Notes: generated by a model not told the origin, from the letters alone. A stretch of DNA of 39,661 nucleotides from Gaiellales bacterium (GCA_003599855.1 QZKG01000061.1:1-39661); one strand, 5' to 3'. Shown: positions 1 to 7,948, numbered from the stretch's first letter. Numbers and translations: made by a program.

Positions 1-39
1 GTGAAAATGCGGAGCATGCGCCCCGCCTGTCAGGAAGCT

Positions 40-453
40 TCAGTTGCTGCCGACGGAGCTTTTAGGCACCCAGACCTCTGAATCATCCATGAAGCAGCGG
101 CAGCGGATCGAATCAACCGTCCTCATCCAGTCCTCGACCGCTCCCGGACTGTTGAGCCCGAGCCCAACGGCCTCGCCGGATGGACTTGCGGCCATGATCC
201 GCTCGACATTAGTGAGGCTGCCGTCAGACGACATGCCGGACATCTCGATGCAGGCCATACACGCACCGGAGGACTGCGGCTGGACGGCGATATTCACGCA
301 CGCGCTGGAGGTCTTTTTGCTGTTGCCAGTCAATTCCCGCTCGATCGATAGACTGATACAAAACAGCCTCCCCGCTTTGCCTTGAACCCGGTTTGCCCTG
401 GCCGCCCGGGACGCGGCCGTGTAGCTAGAAGTCGATAGGCAGGATATGGTCAC
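40..453 (-). CDS. hypothetical protein (doubtful)
   Basis: I do not recognise this 137-codon frame. It starts with GTG inside the last 29 bases of the upstream zinc-ribbon gene, and its codons end mostly in G or C, as real genes here do. The C-terminal half is Cys/Met/Ser-rich (ACMACIEMSGMSSDG near the middle) with no recognisable domain or membrane segment. An internal ATG at about 258 is an alternative start. A plus-strand frame (44-385) covers the same bases with similar codon statistics, so neither strand is certain. The minus frame is preferred because it continues the direction of its upstream neighbour without a gap. Confidence 0.3.
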   Translation of the reverse strand: MTISCLSTSSYTAASRAARANRVQGKAGRLFCISLSIERELTGNSKKTSSACVNIAVQPQSSGACMACIEMSGMSSDGSLTNVERIMAASPSGEAVGLGLNSPGAVEDWMRTVDSIRCRCFMDDSEVWVPKSSVGSN

Positions 454-868
454 GGTTGAGGGCGGAGATGAACTTCTCCGCTTCCTCTTCCATGTTCTTC
501 TTCTGCATGGAGTCGAGCTCTTTCATAAGCGACTCGCGCCCCACCCGTGCGTTCTTTAAAAGCTCCCGCACGGTCTCCCTGTCGACCACCATCTCACGCT
601 TGCAGAGGCAGTTGGGGCACAGCATCAGCACTTTCCACTCCGCGTCGTTCACCTGGCTACGTTCCACCGGATATACCAGGTTCGACTTGCAGAGGGGGCA
701 GGTCTGTAGCTCCAGCTTTTTTTTCTGCAGTTCGTTCATGATGTCCTTTATCACGTTATCCGTGGCTCCGTTGTCCTCGAAGCATACCAGGTCGATTATC
801 TGACCTTCTGCCAGTACAACCCGCTGGATAAAGTAATCTGTGCCTGTTTTGTTATATCCCTCTTGCAC
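425..868 (-). CDS. zinc-ribbon protein of unknown function
   Basis: A 147-residue cytoplasmic protein with a GTG start. It carries two Cys pairs, CPLC (57-60) and CPNC (84-87, with a further Cys at 89), spaced as in a treble-clef or rubredoxin-like zinc ribbon. The C-terminal third (about 95-140) is highly charged and probably helical or coiled coil. I cannot name a family. The zinc-binding call follows from the paired CxxC motifs. No close Shine-Dalgarno is visible before the GTG. It lies downstream of the cytochrome terminator, so it should be transcribed from its own promoter within 869-1040, where I could not pick out convincing -35/-10 boxes. Confidence 0.7.
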   Translation of the reverse strand: MQEGYNKTGTDYFIQRVVLAEGQIIDLVCFEDNGATDNVIKDIMNELQKKKLELQTCPLCKSNLVYPVERSQVNDAEWKVLMLCPNCLCKREMVVDRETVRELLKNARVGRESLMKELDSMQKKNMEEEAEKFISALNRDHILPIDF

Positions 869-1044
869 TCAGTCAGTTGCCCGTTTTCATTGCAGACCCG
901 GACAGATCGCTGCCTGAGCCGTACATGATTCGCTTAAGCGGGGAGGGAAGGACAAGATGCAGTCGCCCACTCCGCCGTGCCTTCGTTTGCTTTATCGGCA
1001 CCTGCCTAATTTATCTTTATCAGGATGGCAGAAGCCTGATCGTG

Positions 1045-1079
1045 AATAAAAAAACCCCCGCGGCGAGGGCCGCGGGGGT
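1045..1079 (-). terminator. intrinsic terminator of the cytochrome gene
   Basis: Read on the minus strand, a 10-bp perfect GC-rich stem (arms 1070-1079 and 1054-1063, six-base loop) is followed directly by a run of seven T (1054-1048). It begins 27 nt after the stop codon of the split-Soret-type cytochrome gene. This is a textbook Rho-independent terminator and separates that gene from the zinc-ribbon gene. Confidence 0.92.
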
Positions 1080-1105
1080 ATTGATTGCTGTTCTGTTCCG
1101 TGGTG

Positions 1106-1933
1106 CTACATGCCCGGGGACGCAGGTACGGCGTCGCCATGGCACTCCGTGCAGTTGTTCTGCGCGGGCATCTGGACTTCGTGTGCCTTGGCCTGCTCCG
1201 GATAGGCAGGCTTGTATGTTCCGTCGATCCACTGGTTGAGCAACTCGATGGTCTTGGTGGTGACGTCGGCCGACAGCCGGGCGCAACGCTCCTTGCGGGG
1301 GTCGGAGAAGAACTTCACATTCTCCTTGGCCATCCACTTGCCGACCGAGATGTGGCAGAGCGGGGAGTCGCTCCTGTTGCTGTTGGTGATCTCGGCCTTC
1401 GGCTGGGCCGGCTTGAAGGTGGGCAGCTCGGTGACGGTATACCAGTTGATAACGTCGTTGAGTATCTGCTCGCCTTCCTCTCCGGCGATCAGACCGGTGG
1501 CGATGCCGGCGCCGGTGAGGGTGCCGCAAAGTGTGCCCCAGCCGACAGCCCCGCCGTGACCCCACTTGGTGGATTCGACGGGGAAGTGGGTGTAGGGCAT
1601 GCCAATCTTCTCCTGGAGCGGCACGAGTATGCCGCTGGCCACCGCGTAGCAGCAGAACTTCTCATACCAGTTGGTGTAGGCCAGGGCTGCGGACTCAGCT
1701 GCATCCAGCTTCTCGTAGGGCCAGGGCCAGTCGTGTTCCATCTCCGCATCTTCATCGCCGGTAGCCGCGCCGTTTCCGGCCTCTTCCTCGCCGCAGCCGA
1801 AAGCGAGCCCCGCCGACGAGACCACGGCGATGCCGGCGGCGCCGATAGCCACCTTCCCGGCCAGGGGGAAAAGCTCCCTCCTGGTCATCGTCCTTTCCTC
1901 ACACGCAGTCTCTTCCCTCTGTTCGTCGCTCAT
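1106..1933 (-). CDS. Tat-exported C_GCAxxG_C_C / split-Soret-type cytochrome c
   Basis: A 275-residue protein. The N-terminus has a twin-arginine motif (TRRELF, 17-22) followed by a hydrophobic stretch, so export as a folded protein by Tat is likely. The body matches the C_GCAxxG_C_C / split-Soret cytochrome family: a Cys-Cys-Tyr-Ala helix, then a glycine-rich segment ending in LCGTLTGAG. Near the C-terminus CTECH (261-265) is a heme c attachment site; it is the only CxxCH present. A further Cys-His pair (PLCH) lies mid-protein. The family's known member is a Desulfovibrio periplasmic cytochrome; the physiological partner here is unknown. The start was chosen at the ATG five bases after AAGGGGG (1939-1945 region), not the longer in-frame start. 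Expression probably comes from the sigma-54 promoter at 2114-2130. Confidence 0.85.
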   Translation of the reverse strand: MSDEQREETACEERTMTRRELFPLAGKVAIGAAGIAVVSSAGLAFGCGEEEAGNGAATGDEDAEMEHDWPWPYEKLDAAESAALAYTNWYEKFCCYAVASGILVPLQEKIGMPYTHFPVESTKWGHGGAVGWGTLCGTLTGAGIATGLIAGEEGEQILNDVINWYTVTELPTFKPAQPKAEITNSNRSDSPLCHISVGKWMAKENVKFFSDPRKERCARLSADVTTKTIELLNQWIDGTYKPAYPEQAKAHEVQMPAQNNCTECHGDAVPASPGM

Positions 1934-2102
1934 TTTTCCCCCTTGCCTAGTTGATTGGTGGCTAGAGTCTAACACCGGTCCTTTGCCGCTTCCAGTGGCA
2001 ATCGCGCCAGCCCGCAGACTGGCGTTTCGACCCGAACAGGAGCCTCGCGCCCTTCATGGTTTTCCTTTTTCCCGCATCAGCTGGTGGAGGCCACACTTCC
2101 TG
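1934..2102 (-). other. long structured 5' leader of the cytochrome transcript
   Basis: If transcription starts about 12 nt after the sigma-54 -12 element, the mRNA has a leader of about 170 nt. It can fold: CGCCAG/CTGGCG (2005-2024) and TTGCC/GGCAA (around 1985-2003) are adjacent hairpins, and AGGA/TCCT could enclose a segment further upstream. I see no confident match to a known riboswitch consensus. The strong Shine-Dalgarno before the ATG is not obviously sequestered. Confidence 0.4.
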
Positions 2103-2113
2103 TTTAGTGATAA

Positions 2114-2130
2114 TGCAACTTCCGTGCCAA
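2114..2130 (-). promoter_or_regulatory. sigma-54 promoter for the cytochrome gene
   Basis: On the minus strand the bases read TTGGCACGGAAGTTGCA, an exact match to the RpoN -24/-12 consensus (TGGCAC, five bases, TTGC). It points at the cytochrome gene, with predicted initiation near 2103. Sigma-54 itself and an activator with the GAFTGA loop are encoded at 9442-10836 and 6613-7956. No gene lies between this site and the cytochrome start. Confidence 0.85.
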
Positions 2131-2200
2131 GTTGAGGGTTCTCTGGGCAGAACGATGAAGAAAGCGTATTTCTGGGCCGAGAGACAAGATTATCCCCATC

Positions 2201-2234
2201 AACGGCTGTCCGTTTGATTATTATTCACCAACGG
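2201..2234. repeat. AACGG / CCGTT half-site cluster
   Basis: Three copies of the same pentamer occur in alternating orientation: AACGG (2201-2205), CCGTT (2210-2214) and AACGG (2230-2234). The first two form an inverted repeat with a four-base gap. They lie about 100-130 bp upstream of the predicted sigma-54 start at 2103, within the range where enhancer-binding sites occur. No equivalent cluster is seen at the second sigma-54 promoter, so function is uncertain. Confidence 0.35.
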
Positions 2235-2257
2235 ATGGGTTATTTCCTGCAAGGAAC

Positions 2258-2271
2258 GTGTCATATGGCAC
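2258..2271. promoter_or_regulatory. candidate activator site (UAS), copy 1
   Basis: GTGTCATATGGCAC is a near-perfect palindrome matching GTGGCATATGCCAC (4264-4277) at 12 of 14 positions, which gives the shared motif GTGNCATATGNCAC. It lies about 130-142 bp upstream of the -24 element at 2124-2129. On the minus strand it is followed after five bases by TTGC (2252-2249), a feature it shares with copy 2. Confidence 0.55.
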
Positions 2272-2358
2272 ACAAACGTGCCGGCCCGCCTGCCGGGAGC
2301 ACGGGTACGATCTCTGTGAGGTTTCGGTCCGCTCTTGGGCGGATGCGGCAAAAATAAT

Positions 2359-2399
2359 GGCACCATGGGGAAAGCCCGCTAAGCGCACCCCATGGTGCC
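2359..2399. repeat. long inverted repeat (12-bp perfect arms)
   Basis: GGCACCATGGGG (2359-2370) and CCCCATGGTGCC (2388-2399) are perfect inverted copies separated by 17 bases. The loop itself contains a small CGCT/AGCG palindrome. Read on the minus strand the stem is followed by ATTATTTTTG, so it could act as a terminator in that direction, although no gene is seen to need it. Other options are a regulator-binding site or a mobile-element remnant. It lies between the divergent cytochrome and zinc-finger gene promoters. Confidence 0.6.
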
Positions 2400-2562
2400 T
2401 GACAACCTCTTTGACCCAGACCATTGGGTAATGGGATGCCTGTATGTTTACCTGCATGGACCATGCCAGGATGCAATTGGTGACGGGAAATCGATGCATA
2501 TTCGTGCAGGGTCCGGAAGGTTGGCAGCCAGGCCTCAGCCCGTTGCGCTGGCATCATGATTA

Positions 2563-2591
2563 TTGAATGGCGTTACGATATGTCCTATAAT
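2563..2591 (+). promoter_or_regulatory. sigma-70 promoter with flanking inverted repeat
   Basis: TTGAAT (2563-2568), a 17-base spacer and a perfect TATAAT (2586-2591) form a near-consensus housekeeping promoter facing the zinc-finger gene at 2636. An exact inverted repeat, CGTTACG (2571-2577) and CGTAACG (2595-2601), brackets the -10 box. A bound dimer there would block RNA polymerase, so it is a good operator candidate, perhaps for autoregulation. Confidence 0.8.
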
Positions 2592-2635
2592 TAACGTAAC
2601 GTAGTTTGGCAAACCAAGCAAGAAGGACTAAAAGC

Positions 2636-3634
2636 ATGCCCGGTGAGATATTTGATTTTGAGTGGTTCGTACACAATGAAGGCTACAATTGGCTGGAGGC
2701 GGATTTCTCCCTTGACACAGTGGCCCCGGTGGGGTTGCCGGAAGGCGTCGGTGCCGGTGAGAGCATCCCCTGGATCACCGTGGCGGGAGAACCGTCAAGC
2801 CTGAGCCTGCTTTCGCGCCGCAGGTATTACCCCCTGCGGGATCATTCCTGTCTCTTCCGCGTCTTTGCCGAGACAGCTATCGACCCCCGGGGCATCGTTG
2901 CCTTCGCCGACCGGTACGGGCTCCTGGGCGTAGAGCTGGAAAGTGCCCCCGGCCGCGCCAGGCCTTTCATAGGCACGGCAGAGCCGATTTCCGCCTGGGA
3001 AAGGGAGATCCTCTCCATAAGGAACGCCCTGGTGTTATGGGACATGGTCAACGAGGAAGATGATCAGGCGCTGGAACGGTACCTGAGGCCGTACGTCGAG
3101 GCCGCAAAGTCCGACATGGAAGGGGGCGATGCCTCCACCGGGGATATCGCGGCTATCGCGGCGTCGGCCGGCGAGTTGCGCTGGTTCCGAACCAGGCCTG
3201 AGATACCGGAGCAGTTCACATCCGGGCAATTGAGACAGATCGCCCTCAGCCGGGTGCAGGCTATCGTCAACGAGCATCTCGGTTCGCGCGTATCGCCCAG
3301 GATACTTTGGGATGATTACCAGCGGGGCAGCTGGGGCCTGTACTTCGTTCCCGACAGCCTGGCGGGCGCCATCTGGATCCAGTTCGCCCAGGCTATCACA
3401 GAGAATCGCGACTACCGTCGCTGCCGCCAATGCGACTCCTGGTTCGAGATCGACCACTACAAGGCCAGGACCAACCGTTATTTCTGCTCAAATGCCTGTC
3501 GCAGCAAGGCATACCGTGAACGACAGCAGGAGGCGAGGAATCTGGCGTCAACCGGGATGAGCGTAGGGGATATTGCTATAAAGTTGGGTTCTGACGAAGA
3601 AACCGTAGCCAGATGGATCAGGCAGCAAGCGTGA
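2636..3634 (+). CDS. CGNR-like zinc-finger / HTH protein
   Basis: A 332-residue protein, probably a DNA-binding regulator. The C-terminus has a four-Cys zinc motif: CRQC, then 17 residues later FCSNAC, followed by the basic stretch RSKAYRERQQEA. This resembles CGNR-type fingers, though the exact CGNR tetrad is absent. It is followed by a short helix-turn-helix-like segment (SVGDIAIKLGSDEETVARWI) ending the protein. The N-terminal 250 residues have no recognised domain; they may be the sensing part, as in other CGNR proteins. The ATG start at 2636 was chosen over an in-frame TTG at 2606 because it follows AGAAGGA by eight bases and lies downstream of the predicted transcription start. It stands alone on the plus strand. 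Confidence 0.75.
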   Translation: MPGEIFDFEWFVHNEGYNWLEADFSLDTVAPVGLPEGVGAGESIPWITVAGEPSSLSLLSRRRYYPLRDHSCLFRVFAETAIDPRGIVAFADRYGLLGVELESAPGRARPFIGTAEPISAWEREILSIRNALVLWDMVNEEDDQALERYLRPYVEAAKSDMEGGDASTGDIAAIAASAGELRWFRTRPEIPEQFTSGQLRQIALSRVQAIVNEHLGSRVSPRILWDDYQRGSWGLYFVPDSLAGAIWIQFAQAITENRDYRRCRQCDSWFEIDHYKARTNRYFCSNACRSKAYRERQQEARNLASTGMSVGDIAIKLGSDEETVARWIRQQA

Positions 3635-3670
3635 GCCTTGCTGCTACCCGGCCTGGCTCGGGCGCTGTGG

Positions 3671-3955
3671 TCAGTGAGTCACCCGGAGCAGTTCCGCCTC
3701 GCTGAACATCCTGATGAAGCCGCGGGTCTCGATGAAGGCCTGGTCCCGGGCTATCTGGAACTCGGAGGCAACCACCTGGGCGATCTCAGCTACGCTGGTC
3801 ACGCCGTCAAGCAGCTCCCATACCTTCATGGCTATCCGGTTTGCGAGCAGTAGCTTCTCGAGGCGATGGGTGGCTGTTTCGCTGGCAGTGCCTGCCCGCA
3901 GGCCGCTGGCGCCTCTGCCGTAACCGGCAACTGGTGTTAGGGTTTCCCTGTTCAT
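3671..3955 (-). CDS. PqqD-like protein
   Basis: A 94-residue protein whose C-terminal 55 residues (VWELLDGVTSVAEIAQVVASEF onward) match the PqqD fold, the winged-helix peptide-recognition domain (RRE) that presents precursor peptides to modifying enzymes in pyrroloquinoline quinone and other RiPP pathways. The N-terminal 35 residues are Gly/Ala/Thr-rich and atypical for PqqD. No PqqA-like precursor, radical SAM enzyme or other RiPP gene is visible nearby, so the partner is unknown. Stand-alone PqqD-like domains also occur outside RiPP clusters. No clear Shine-Dalgarno precedes the ATG. The gene faces away from the zinc-finger gene and sits downstream of a perfect sigma-54 promoter at 4087-4103. 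Confidence 0.65.
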   Translation of the reverse strand: MNRETLTPVAGYGRGASGLRAGTASETATHRLEKLLLANRIAMKVWELLDGVTSVAEIAQVVASEFQIARDQAFIETRGFIRMFSEAELLRVTH

Positions 3956-4086
3956 GGAGAGTAAGTTTTCGCTGGTGTCAACTGGTTCCGCTTCTAGCTA
4001 GTGCTTGCTCCGCTGCCCGCTGGAGCACGCATCCCACCGCAAGAGTGGCTTGCGGGGCATGCCCTTGTGTGTTCTACCCTTTATCC

Positions 4087-4103
4087 TGCAAGAAGCGTGC
4101 CAA
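4087..4103 (-). promoter_or_regulatory. sigma-54 promoter for the PqqD-like gene
   Basis: On the minus strand the bases read TTGGCACGCTTCTTGCA, again an exact -24/-12 RpoN match. It is identical to the cytochrome promoter at every position outside the four variable spacer bases. Predicted initiation is near 4076, giving a leader of about 120 nt before the ATG at 3955. Confidence 0.85.
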
Positions 4104-4263
4104 GATGTCTGATCAGCGTCACTCAGGCGCTAAATTCTTCCCCGATACGGGATTGACACGATTTCCTCAGGCATTTTGCGGGTTCTTTATGTCTTTTTCG
4201 GTGTTCAGGCTTCGGGAGAAGGGATCAGCGAATGAGCCTGATGCGCGTCTGCGGACGGGATTC

Positions 4264-4277
4264 GTGGCATATGCCAC
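4264..4277. promoter_or_regulatory. candidate activator site (UAS), copy 2
   Basis: GTGGCATATGCCAC is a perfect 14-bp palindrome about 162-175 bp upstream of the -24 element at 4097-4102. It matches copy 1 (2258-2271) at 12 of 14 bases. It is followed on the plus strand by five bases and TTGC (4283-4286), the same arrangement as copy 1 has on the minus strand. Confidence 0.55.
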
Positions 4278-4309
4278 AAGGGTTGCCTGCCCTGGGGCAT
4301 GAGCTGAAG

Positions 4310-4639
4310 CTATTCTCCGACTTCGAAGCTCTGGTCGTAAGGGGAGACGGAGGTGACCCTGGCTCCCTCGAAGGAGACCTTGACCAGCCCGTCGCCTTCA
4401 GCCTTGGGGTAATACCAGAAGATGGACGGGTTCTGTGAGTCGCCGGTCACATGGGAGCGCTCGGGCTGGCCGAGCATGTCCTCGACCTCGTCCATGGTCA
4501 TGCCCACCTCGATGCGGGCGTGATCGTCGCTTGTGATACCCGCCTTCTCACCGCAGGCGGAGGCGCCCAGCAACAGGGAGATGATCATCGCCATGGCTAA
4601 AACGGATGCTGTCCGGCGCCCGTGACTCATGTCAGTCAC
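4310..4639 (-). CDS. BamE/SmpA-like lipoprotein
   Basis: A 109-residue exported protein. An N-terminal hydrophobic helix ends in a lipobox-like ASAC, so lipid attachment at the Cys is likely. The mature part has the pattern of BamE/OmlA-like small domains (IEVGMTMDEVEDMLGQPERSHVTG). In Gram-negatives this fold assists outer-membrane assembly; elsewhere it is a generic envelope domain, so the role here is inferred only as envelope-associated. The GTG start overlaps the ATPase stop by eight bases; an ATG three codons in (4630) follows GGTGA and may be used instead. It is the last gene of the operon and probably works with the ABC exporter. Confidence 0.7.
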   Translation of the reverse strand: MTDMSHGRRTASVLAMAMIISLLLGASACGEKAGITSDDHARIEVGMTMDEVEDMLGQPERSHVTGDSQNPSIFWYYPKAEGDGLVKVSFEGARVTSVSPYDQSFEVGE

Positions 4640-5306
4640 CGTTCACTTCCAGGTGGCCCTTGTTCATCCTGAGCACCTTCTTGGCCTGGGATGCTACCGC
4701 GCGCGAATGGGTAACGATGACGATGGTGACCCCCTTGTCATTGATGGAGCGGAAGATGTCGAGGATGTCGGCCTCGGTCTCCTCGTCCAGGTCGCCGGTA
4801 GGCTCGTCGGCGAGAATGATCTCGGGGTTGTTCATCAGGGTCCGCGCCAATGCCACGCGGCGCTGCTCGCCGCCGGAGAGCATTCCCGGCAGTGAGTGGA
4901 TACGGTCCTTGAGGCCTACCAGCTCCAGCAGGTCCGTGGCGCGTCCATGGTTGACCAGCGCCCCCGAGAAAGTAGCCGGGAGCCTGACGTTATCGATGGC
5001 GTTGAGCGTGGGGATCAGGCTGGAGAACTGGAAGGCGAAGCCGATGCGCCGGTTCCTGAGCTGCGACTGCTCCCTGTCGGACAGCGTCCAGATATTGGTG
5101 CCGTCCACGAGCACCCGGCCTGTCGAGGGTTTGGTGAGGCCGCCCATGAGGCTGAGGAGCGTCGTCTTGCCGCTCCCCGAGTGGCCTACGATGGAGACCA
5201 TGTCGCCACGCTCGATGGTGAGGTCGACGCTCTCCACCGCCCTGACGGTGGTGGGGCCGACCTTGTAGCTCTTGCTTATCTCCTTGAGCTTGATCATGTC
5301 TGTCAT
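4632..5306 (-). CDS. MacB/LolD-type ABC transporter ATPase
   Basis: A 224-residue ATPase with all core motifs: Walker A GHSGSGKTT (41-49), signature LSGGEQ (143-148) and Walker B ILADEPTGDLD (164-174). The length and the PTGDLD ending are typical of the LolD/MacB/FtsE group that pairs with FtsX-type permeases to move lipoproteins, peptides or drugs without spanning substrate channels. Its start overlaps the permease stop by four bases (ATGA), indicating translational coupling. The substrate cannot be read from sequence. Confidence 0.93.
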   Translation of the reverse strand: MTDMIKLKEISKSYKVGPTTVRAVESVDLTIERGDMVSIVGHSGSGKTTLLSLMGGLTKPSTGRVLVDGTNIWTLSDREQSQLRNRRIGFAFQFSSLIPTLNAIDNVRLPATFSGALVNHGRATDLLELVGLKDRIHSLPGMLSGGEQRRVALARTLMNNPEIILADEPTGDLDEETEADILDIFRSINDKGVTIVIVTHSRAVASQAKKVLRMNKGHLEVNGD

Positions 5307-6505
5307 TCTCCCTGCCTGATGGCTGCGTAGGGCTCCAGCCGGCTGGAGCTGACTGCCGGGTAGAGCGAGGCGATGGCGCCGGTCACTACGGCCAGCGCCA
5401 GGGTGCCGGCCATCAGCATGCCGAAATACCAGAGAGGGGGCCAGAGGTAAGGTACCCCGAGGCTGGCGGTGATTACTGCCTTGAAGATGAACAGCCCGGC
5501 CCCGCCCACGAGGATGCCGGCCAGGCCGCCGACGGCTGTCATCATCAGCGCTTCCGTGAGCATCAGCCTGAAGACGAACCGGCGGCTGCCGCCCATGGCC
5601 CTCAGCAGGCCGATCTCACGCTGACGCTCATTTACTATCATGGAGAAGATGGCTGCTATGGTTAATAGCGACATTACCCAGACGATGGCGTCGAGGACGA
5701 AGAAGCCCCGGAGGAAGCCGGAAAGGCGGTCGGTGACGGACTGGCTGAGGTCGTTGGCGGTCATGACCATGGTGCCGGGCACGCCGGCCTTGATCCGCTG
5801 CGCTACCTGCTCGACAGTCGTGCCGGGGGCCACTTTGACCAGCACCGAGGATATCTGCCCCGGCTGGATCTCCAGGAAGGTCTCGGCCTTCTCCTGGGAG
5901 TTGAGGGCCATCTCGTAGGCGGCATCCATGCTCATGAAGACGCTCTCGTCGGCACCCATGCCGGTGGAGTCGAGCACGCCCGCCACATCGAAGTCAGTGC
6001 CGAAGAAGTGAACGCTCTCGCCCTTGTTGGCGAGGATCAGCGAACCAATGACGACTTCGCGATTCTCCAGGGGGCGGTTGAGGTTGTCTTCCAGCCAGGG
6101 ACCGACGACGAAGTCGGTCTCCGGGTCATAGCCGATTATCTGGACGTGTCCCGTGCAGCACTGGGAGGAGATCATCGACTCGATGAATATCTGGGGAGAG
6201 GCCTGCTCGACGTCCTCTATGGCTTTTACCTGCTCGAAGACGGACTCATCCATGTAAAAACTCGTGGGTGTGCCGGTGATGAGCGCGGTCTCGCCCGATT
6301 CCGCCGAACCTTCCGGCATTACCAGCAGGTCCGCCCCCAGGCGCTCCATGCCTACCTCGAGGCTCTGGTGTACGCTGCCGATGAGCAGGGTCGCTGAAAA
6401 AAGGGTGCCTGCCGCCAGCCCCACGATTGCTATGGTGACAAAGCTGCGGAAGGGCTTGCGGCGCAGGTTCTGTGCTGCCAGGTATAGGAGCCCGAGACGT
6501 CTCAT
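5303..6505 (-). CDS. MacB/FtsX-type ABC transporter permease
   Basis: A 400-residue membrane protein with the MacB layout: one N-terminal transmembrane helix (about 18-40), a long extracytoplasmic domain (about 45-275), then three C-terminal helices with the FtsX hallmark (NERQREIGLLRAMGGSRRFV between the first two). It is the first gene of a three-gene operon (permease, ATPase, lipoprotein) and should form a mechanotransmission-type exporter with the ATPase. The ATG is about 50 nt downstream of the predicted transcription start near 6556. Confidence 0.92.
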   Translation of the reverse strand: MRRLGLLYLAAQNLRRKPFRSFVTIAIVGLAAGTLFSATLLIGSVHQSLEVGMERLGADLLVMPEGSAESGETALITGTPTSFYMDESVFEQVKAIEDVEQASPQIFIESMISSQCCTGHVQIIGYDPETDFVVGPWLEDNLNRPLENREVVIGSLILANKGESVHFFGTDFDVAGVLDSTGMGADESVFMSMDAAYEMALNSQEKAETFLEIQPGQISSVLVKVAPGTTVEQVAQRIKAGVPGTMVMTANDLSQSVTDRLSGFLRGFFVLDAIVWVMSLLTIAAIFSMIVNERQREIGLLRAMGGSRRFVFRLMLTEALMMTAVGGLAGILVGGAGLFIFKAVITASLGVPYLWPPLWYFGMLMAGTLALAVVTGAIASLYPAVSSSRLEPYAAIRQGE

Positions 6506-6562
6506 TCCAGCTCTGTCGGCTCCCGTTTGATTAGACTCAAGTGATCCATATTACTCCAGTTC

Positions 6563-6591
6563 AGCATACAAACCATGCTGGGGGCCGTCAA
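6563..6591 (-). promoter_or_regulatory. sigma-70 promoter of the MacB-type operon
   Basis: On the minus strand, TTGACG (6591-6586), 17 bases and TATGCT (6568-6563) face the permease gene. A perfect inverted repeat, CAGCAT/ATGCTG (6562-6580), covers the -10 box and part of the spacer, so a repressor could act here. The same hairpin lies just after the response-regulator gene but lacks a T-run, so it is a weak terminator at best. Confidence 0.65.
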
Positions 6592-6612
6592 GAAAAGAAA
6601 TATTAACTTCCA

Positions 6613-7948
<1,336 letters not shown>

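Larger units (their letters stand above)
3956..4309. other. gene-free regulatory region upstream of the PqqD-like gene
   Basis: I see no convincing gene in these 354 bases. The region holds a sigma-54 promoter (4087-4103) and a 14-bp perfect palindrome (4264-4277). Two hairpins lie in the predicted leader: TGCTCC/GGAGCA (4006-4027) and CCGCAAG/CTTGCGG (4037-4055). Plus-strand frames across it have no ribosome binding site or recognisable product. Confidence 0.6.

Noticed and set aside
2151..2213. A 20-codon ATG frame (MKKAYFWAER start)
   Set aside because: There is no Shine-Dalgarno and it overlaps the AACGG half-sites. Too short to support as a gene.
2249..2263. TGACAC-N5-TTGC on the minus strand as a third sigma-54 promoter
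   Set aside because: The -24 GG is changed to GA, a critical position. It overlaps the palindrome, so it is treated as part of the activator-site motif.
2221..2557. Minus-strand frames of 92 and 98 codons in the cytochrome/zinc-finger intergenic region
   Set aside because: Their codon use is not GC-ending, the proteins are random-looking, and they span the inverted repeat and the candidate activator site.
3671..3955. The PqqD-like gene as part of a RiPP biosynthetic cluster
   Set aside because: No precursor peptide, radical SAM protein, peptidase or dedicated exporter could be found within several kb that fits a RiPP pathway.
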